A program made the translations under genes and the position numbers. From Typha latifolia (Eukaryota; Streptophyta; Magnoliopsida; Poales; Typhaceae): 64,000 nt of DNA. This document shows positions 58,820 through 64,000 of the stretch, piece after piece. Location: contig CM034113.1 of NCBI GenBank assembly GCA_019914945.1, forward strand, positions 8,474,850-8,538,849. Reading direction: 5' to 3'. Positions within the stretch are counted from its first letter, which is position 1, and each line of letters starts with the position of its first letter. The notes under the pieces are model-generated. The model did no database searches, had not been told where the DNA came from, and saw nothing but the letters and a program-made list of their open reading frames with translations.

Positions 58820-60931
58820 TCACGTCCTCCTCCTCGCCATGGACGTGGGGTTCCCATCAAACAGCTCGTCGATATAAGTCTCAAGATCGTCCGGCCCAAA
58901 CTTTATATACTTCTCCGTCTGCCTCCCTGGGTCGAGATACTGGGAGAACCTCCCGAGGAACGACCTGTACGCCGGCACGACCACCGCCGACACCGAGACC
59001 CTCAGCTCCGACTGCAGCTGGTCGTCGCTCACCACCCACGAGCTCTGCGTCTTGTGTATCTCTTCGAACAACGAGTTAAAGTTTTTGAACCGCTCCTTCA
59101 GCACGGGCTTCGACACGTTCCCTTTCACCGTCAGCCCGTCGTCCTTGAAGCACGCGAGCACCCTCGACCACGTCTCGCGCTGGTAGTTCTTGTGGTACTG
59201 CCTCAGATCGGACGATCTCTTCCGGCCCCATAAGTCACCCAGGAGCGCGTTGATCTCCGCGGAGCCTTTGATCTTTTGGACCACGTACCTTCCGTTGTTC
59301 ATCAAGAATATGTTGCTGAGCGCCAAGTCCTTATAGAGCTTCGACTTGGCTTCTAAGTTCGAGTGCAGCAAATCCATCACCTCCATCATCTGGGAAGCGA
59401 ACGGGTTATGGCTATCGATGCGGCGGGGAGGATGGCTTTGCGCAGGTTGGGAATTCTCGCTCTCGTCGTTGTACGACGTCGGCTTTTGATGCTCCTTGAA
59501 GACTTGCTCTAGAGTGTTCTTGTACTCGCACGCGTACTTGAGGTAGTTCATGACGTAGCGCGTCAACGGGTGGACGGCGCCGCCGGGGACAGGAGTTTTC
59601 CCCGTGTCGGTCTTGATCGAGCTCTCGAGGTCGCAGAAGATAGCCACCGCTGCCTCGCCGAGACGAGACTGCACGGAGGCGAGTTCCGACTTGATGTCGG
59701 TGATCACGGAGGACTTACCGTCGCCGTCTTCTTCTTCATCCGGGAAGAAGGATTCGATGACCGGTATCGAGTCGCGCAGGGCCTCGTACATGTCGAGCAC
59801 CTTGAAGAGCTTCTCGGCTGAGCGCTTCGTCATACCGACCGCCTCCGCGAAGTTGAGGAGCTGGACGACGACGCCGCGGGCGAAGTTGGAGAAGATCCCG
59901 TGGGCGATGTCGCGGTGGTTGGCGAAGACTTGGCCGCACAAACCGCCCTCGTGGGCGAAGGAGGTGGTGATGGCGTGGCGGAAGACCTTGATCCAAGTGG
60001 CAATCTCGCCCTCGAGGGAGTCCCACACCATCTTCAGCACCTCGTCGATGCTCGACTTCTCGTAGCCGAGGGCGGAGAGGCACGACTCGAACGCGTTGCG
60101 GCGGGCGATAGTGAACACCTGGCAGCACTCGGTGACGTACCCGGATGACATCATCACGTCGGCGATGGCGTGGAGACTCTCTACCGTCTCCTGGGGTAGC
60201 GTGGGGGTAGTTTCTCCGCCGCTCGACTCGGCGGAGGGGAGGACGCAGTGGTCCGCTTCTTGGTTATGGCTGAACGATGGGGGACGTTTTATTTTAGAAT
60301 CCGTTTTGGGTCTGGATTCTTCTAGAAGGGAGTGGAGCTCGTCTTCAAGAAAGGACATCGCGTGGTGGAGGACGGATCCAGATCGGTTCACGGCTCCGGC
60401 GTAGTTTGGATACGACGAGTAGGTGGTCAGGGCTGTTGTCAACTTGGAGACGCGATCCACGGCGGCGAGGAGGGAGATCTCGTCGTGGTTGGGATCATGG
60501 TGGACCCACTTTTCCTCGCCGGACTCGTACTTGGCGATCTCCTTCTCCACCGCGGCAAGGAAGTTCTCGACGACGGACTCGGGCAGTTCAGGGGAGCTAC
60601 CGGGGTCGCTGTCGGGGTCGTTCTTGAGGCTGAGGAGGATGCCGAGGAATTGGTCGATTTCATCGGAGAGGGTGGTGAAGTCGGGGATGCTATCTTTCGC
60701 CTCTTCCTCCTTCGTTTCAGCATCTTGTTCCGCGGTTTCCTCGCCGTTCTCGTTGCTCTCCTCCGCTATTGGATGGTCCCTCTCCAAGTCCCTCTCCTTC
60801 CTTTCGTAGGTGTCCAATCTGATCGAGCCCAACGAGAGGTTGCGGTCGGTGTCGCGGAGCTTCTCTTCGCGAGTTGAAGAGGAGAAGCTGCTCGATTTCT
60901 GAGGAAGAATGCTTTGTTGATTCCTCTCCAT
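58820..60931 (-). CDS. EXO70: exocyst subunit EXO70, probably EXO70C clade
   Basis: Intronless, 703 aa. The exocyst tethers secretory vesicles to the plasma membrane, and EXO70 contacts membrane phospholipids. The first about 85 residues are charged and disordered (EERE/EEAE runs). The middle contains helical segments (FTTLSDEIDQFLGILLSLKN). The C-terminal Exo70 domain runs from about residue 310 to 690, with WDSLEGEIATWIKVFRHAI, VHPLTRYVMNYLKYACEYKN and RYVVQKIKGSAEINALLGD. The PLTRYVMNYLK motif is diagnostic of plant EXO70. The acidic N-terminus and the RRNAFESCLSALGYEKSSID segment look more like EXO70C, a pollen-expressed, atypical clade, than A or B; this sub-assignment is inference. Third positions are GC-rich, so long antisense frames are shadows. 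The start is the first ATG; a purine/pyrimidine-rich leader lies upstream. Confidence 0.92.
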   Translation of the reverse strand: MERNQQSILPQKSSSFSSSTREEKLRDTDRNLSLGSIRLDTYERKERDLERDHPIAEESNENGEETAEQDAETKEEEAKDSIPDFTTLSDEIDQFLGILLSLKNDPDSDPGSSPELPESVVENFLAAVEKEIAKYESGEEKWVHHDPNHDEISLLAAVDRVSKLTTALTTYSSYPNYAGAVNRSGSVLHHAMSFLEDELHSLLEESRPKTDSKIKRPPSFSHNQEADHCVLPSAESSGGETTPTLPQETVESLHAIADVMMSSGYVTECCQVFTIARRNAFESCLSALGYEKSSIDEVLKMVWDSLEGEIATWIKVFRHAITTSFAHEGGLCGQVFANHRDIAHGIFSNFARGVVVQLLNFAEAVGMTKRSAEKLFKVLDMYEALRDSIPVIESFFPDEEEDGDGKSSVITDIKSELASVQSRLGEAAVAIFCDLESSIKTDTGKTPVPGGAVHPLTRYVMNYLKYACEYKNTLEQVFKEHQKPTSYNDESENSQPAQSHPPRRIDSHNPFASQMMEVMDLLHSNLEAKSKLYKDLALSNIFLMNNGRYVVQKIKGSAEINALLGDLWGRKRSSDLRQYHKNYQRETWSRVLACFKDDGLTVKGNVSKPVLKERFKNFNSLFEEIHKTQSSWVVSDDQLQSELRVSVSAVVVPAYRSFLGRFSQYLDPGRQTEKYIKFGPDDLETYIDELFDGNPTSMARRRT

Positions 60932-61607
60932 CTTTTTCTACTCCTTTTTTTTCGTTCTAATGTTATATTAGTTAAACATGAAGACACAGAGGAAGAAGAA
61001 GGTAAGAGGAGGGAGAGGGAAGAGAGGAGAGGGAGAAAGAGAGAGAAAGGAGGAGAAAAAAGAGGAGAACGGAGGGTGCTTGAGTGAAAGAAGCGGAGAG
61101 GGATCGCGGAAACTGAGGAGATTAGATTGAAATGGTCCTTGGCTCTCATTTACAACTCCTAATTAAACATGTGTTAGGTTCTCAAATACTTACGTAAAAA
61201 TCATGACTCATTTAAATATATTTTTCATAAATTAAAAATTTATTTGTATATATATTATGTTTAAATTTTATATAAAATAAGTCAGGTGATAAATTATACA
61301 TAAAATCTTATCACAGATTTAAAAAGATAAAAATTATAGTAATATTTTTAGTATAATTAAAATACTTATTTATAATTAGTAAATTAAATATAAATTTATT
61401 TAAATTATATTTTACAATTAAAAAATAAAAATAAATAAAATATAAATGTACCTAATTTATTTTTAAGAGGCATTTAAATAACTTTATACATGACCATACA
61501 AGAATTTTAACATTCCCATTTATTTTCTGAACTTTATTACATTCCGATTGAAAGCTTCAATTAAATCAAACACAATAGGTGAATTAAGAACAAACCCAAA
61601 CCGCTCG
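60932..61607. other. intergenic between EXO70 and the FAD monooxygenase
   Basis: GA-rich leader/promoter side of EXO70 (60990-61080) and then a very AT-rich stretch. No gene. Confidence 0.6.
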
Positions 61608-63314
61608 CTAATCCACCGTATTGAGATTTCCACAATCGTAATTAATTGCATCCACGATCCGTGGACTAACGTACCTAGCAAATACCCTAACACACACAAA
61701 CCTCACCACCCACCGCCACATCCCTGACATGACCCCACCTCCGCCTCGCTGGGCCCACCCGGAGATGTACGACCCGGCAACGAGACCCGCGACGCGCCAC
61801 CGCCGCTCTTTGACGTACGCTGCGATGGCCTTTTCGACCTCGGCCGGGGGACGACGTGGACTCACGTTAAGCGCGGGGCCCAGGTGGCGAGCGAGCACGA
61901 CGGCGTCTTCTAGCGCGGCGCAGCCCCCGAGGGGGAGGTCCTGCGTCATGGGATGCATGGCGTCGCCCGCCACGGTGGCGCAGCCCCTGTGGGTCCACCC
62001 GAATAGTAGGTCCCACGGGACACGGAGCAGCATGTGCGTCCACGTCACCGTCCTAGGGTCGGAGCTGCCCACCACGTGCAAGAAGGTCGGGGGAAAGTCG
62101 GCGGCGAGGAAATGGGTCACGTGCCGCAGTATTAACCTTGGGTGTCTCGTGCTCTCCCTCTCTGAGCATTAGAGAATTGCGTCTCATATTAGCTCAAAAT
62201 ATATATTCACAAACAGATCAATAACATTATAAAGTTAAATTTAATGCGACTGCGTCGATTATACGATTCTTACAATAATCATCTTTTAACATATATATAA
62301 TTTAAGGCGAATAAACATAATTTTTATATTATTATTTTTATATGAGATTGAGAGAACTGCCTCTTGAAGAAGTATCATGGGTGATGAACCAATATATCTC
62401 CTTGTCGTTTAGAGGAACAAATCCAGCTCTCTTATCACGGCTACGGTATTGTTTGCCTTCAAATTGGAAGCCATGGCCTCCCGGGAACTCCGCCAAGCCG
62501 CGGATCGCCGACCGATCTGAATCCACTGGCGCTGATAGTCCCAACCACTGCGCCACCACCGAGTGCACCCCATCGCACCCGATTAATACCTGGCATTATC
62601 AGTAAACACGAAATTCGTACATACACTAATTGTAATTCTAATCCGGTGTTTATTCAAATAATCTAATATAATTAATGCACCTTTGCTTTGATGATAGTTC
62701 CACCATCCAGATGTAATGCAATCACATTTGATGAAGAATCTTCTTGGGCTTCCATATTTATAGAGACTAGCTTCGAGGAGAATCTAATAGTACCATGGGG
62801 TAGATCTTCCGCAAGAGCATGTAGTAGGACTTTCCTATGAACTGTCCGAACCCCAATTCCAACCCTTTGGGAATTTGTTCTCCGATGGCATTAGTCGTAA
62901 TTAAACCTTTCATGCAAAGAAAACCATTTTTGAATTGGAATCGAACCGTACCTGTCCATAGTCCCAATGAGAGACAACTCCCGCGTCTCCCCAGTCTCGA
63001 GATTCGTGGAATGAACCCTAAGAGTAGTAATGTTAGATATATAACACAAGGGGCATATGTATGTATGAAAATAATACGTACGTGTTGTAAGAGGGGTAGA
63101 TGGAGGAGAGTTTGTGGTCGACGCCGAGGACTTGAAGAGCTCGCCATCCGCTGGGGAAGATGGAGATGGCGGTGCCGGAAGCACGAAGCTCGTGCGACCG
63201 CTCGAGCACCAGACTCCGAACTCCGACGCGTTCGAGCGCGAGAGCGATCGCGAGCCCGGTGATCCCCGCTCCGACGATCACCACCTCTTCCTCCTCCTCC
63301 TCCTCCTCCTCCAT
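61608..63314 (-). CDS. FAD-dependent monooxygenase (MO/zeaxanthin-epoxidase-related)
   Basis: Five coding exons on the minus strand: 63314-63082, 63017-62952, 62864-62681, 62589-62358 and 62161-61608, joining to 422 aa. After a run of nine Glu codons comes the Rossmann FAD-binding motif [21 protein letters not shown]. Next are [20 protein letters not shown], then the DG motif [15 protein letters not shown], then the second FAD contact [23 protein letters not shown]. This is the order of the plant MO1/MO2/CTF2A flavoprotein hydroxylases, related to salicylate hydroxylase and zeaxanthin epoxidase. Substrate is unknown. Many family members read HPMTPDLGQGGC at the last motif, so TQDLPLGGC is a small variation. 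No transit peptide is evident because the Rossmann fold starts at residue 11. Junctions are GT-AG; the exon 4 donor (62357) is inferred from frame. Confidence 0.88.
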
Positions 63315-64000
63315 CTCCTAATTCCCTATCAATCCTTATGACTTAGTTTTAGCTTATGTATCTTTTCTTATAACGTAGTCGCTTTGATTAATATATGTTA
63401 TCGATAGTTTATTTATGTTAAATATATTACATATATGAGAAACAGAATTTCGAAAACGTAGGAAATAATAAGATGCGTTATAACGTATGTTTAAAAATGT
63501 TCATATATTTATTTAATTTCTCAAATGCCAGTTCTAAATAATAAGATAGAGCGTATTTATCGAGTAATACTTTTATAGATCCAAGATAGGACCATTTCGT
63601 TGATGCTAAAGTTTGACAGGTTTAGGTAGATACTTATTGATGCATGATCATCTCAAGTTTTCAACGATTTAATTAGCTATATATGTAGCTTTATAATAAA
63701 AAAGTTATAATTTTATTTTTTTTTGCAATTGGCTTCATTCGCCACATTATGCTTCGTTGGAAAAGATGTGATAGATTTATTATGATTCAATAAGATGTGC
63801 TAAAATTATTGATTAATAACAAATCCAAAGTTGAATTTTCTTTCTTTGTTTTTTTTTAATCAATGACATTTTAGATCCCAACTATTGCTTTTTGTTGGTC
63901 ACAAACAAAGATATCCTCTGCAAATAGTTTAATTTCATTTCTTATTGTCATCCTTATGTGGTTCAGCAGTAAAAAGAGAGTTGTCTCAATATTTGTTTTC
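63315..64000. other. terminal intergenic region
   Basis: Upstream side of the monooxygenase gene, AT-rich, with poly-T runs near 63716 and 63850. No gene recognisable up to the window edge. Confidence 0.6.

Noticed and set aside
59570..60877. Long plus-strand frames opposite the EXO70 gene
   Set aside because: Antisense shadows of a GC-rich coding sequence. Their composition follows from EXO70 codons and no motif is present.
1..64000. CRISPR arrays, bacterial operons, integrated viruses or full LTR retrotransposons
   Set aside because: No direct-repeat/spacer arrays, no gag-pol or capsid-like frames, and no paired long terminal repeats were seen. All genes are of plant nuclear type with spliceosomal introns.

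Overview
The window is plant nuclear DNA, most likely from a monocot. Genes carry many short GT-AG introns, AT-rich intergenic DNA is full of microsatellites, and several reading frames are strikingly GC-rich (the kinase at 6.8 kb, the peroxidase third exons, the EXO70 gene), as in commelinid monocots. The species cannot be named from the sequence alone. Sixteen protein-coding genes and one tRNA gene can be supported. Exon junctions were placed by reading frame, splice consensus and family resemblance, without transcript data. Layout: 0.8-2.6 kb, ribosomal protein eS10 (+); 3.6-5.0 kb, a ZHOUPI-type bHLH regulator (-); 6.8-7.9 kb, an intronless membrane-anchored kinase (+); 9.6-13.5 kb, a UBP27-type deubiquitinase in ten exons (-); 16.1-22.9 kb, a tandem pair of class III peroxidases (+); 26.8-27.8 kb, a group X-like ERF factor (+); 30.26 kb, tRNA-Asn(GTT) (+); 30.6-33.2 kb, a 5-formyl-THF cyclo-ligase-like protein (-).

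The second half holds an Alba-domain RGG protein (34.9-38.1 kb, +), a very large uncharacterised protein of about 2,126 residues (39.8-47.1 kb, +), an EC1 egg-cell secreted protein (47.9 kb, +), a sphingomyelin-synthase-like PLM protein (49.0-52.1 kb, +), a plastid thioredoxin y (52.7-54.9 kb, +), an ASR stress protein (57.0-57.7 kb, +), an intronless EXO70 exocyst subunit (58.8-60.9 kb, -) and an FAD monooxygenase (61.6-63.3 kb, -). There is no sign of operon-like organisation. Spaces between genes hold microsatellites, a few inverted-repeat (MITE-like) elements and some coding-like scraps that I could not identify.

The best candidate for something undescribed is the large protein at 39.8-47.1 kb. 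It combines an N-terminal SAP-like segment, a KVSF motif of the PP1-docking type, about eight spaced basic Arg-Arg-Ser motifs, a long acidic Ser-rich middle, and a C-terminal KEN box followed by an RxxL motif. All its later introns are phase 1. An upstream ORF overlaps its start codon, and one 84-nt intron is in frame and stop-free. This layout resembles mitotic chromosome or PP1 scaffold proteins in architecture only; that is a hypothesis. Other points of interest are a 189-nt perfectly identical tract between the two otherwise diverged peroxidase third exons, inverted-repeat elements in and near the peroxidase cluster, and an orphan W-box/TGACGTCA promoter-like island at 24.3-24.5 kb.
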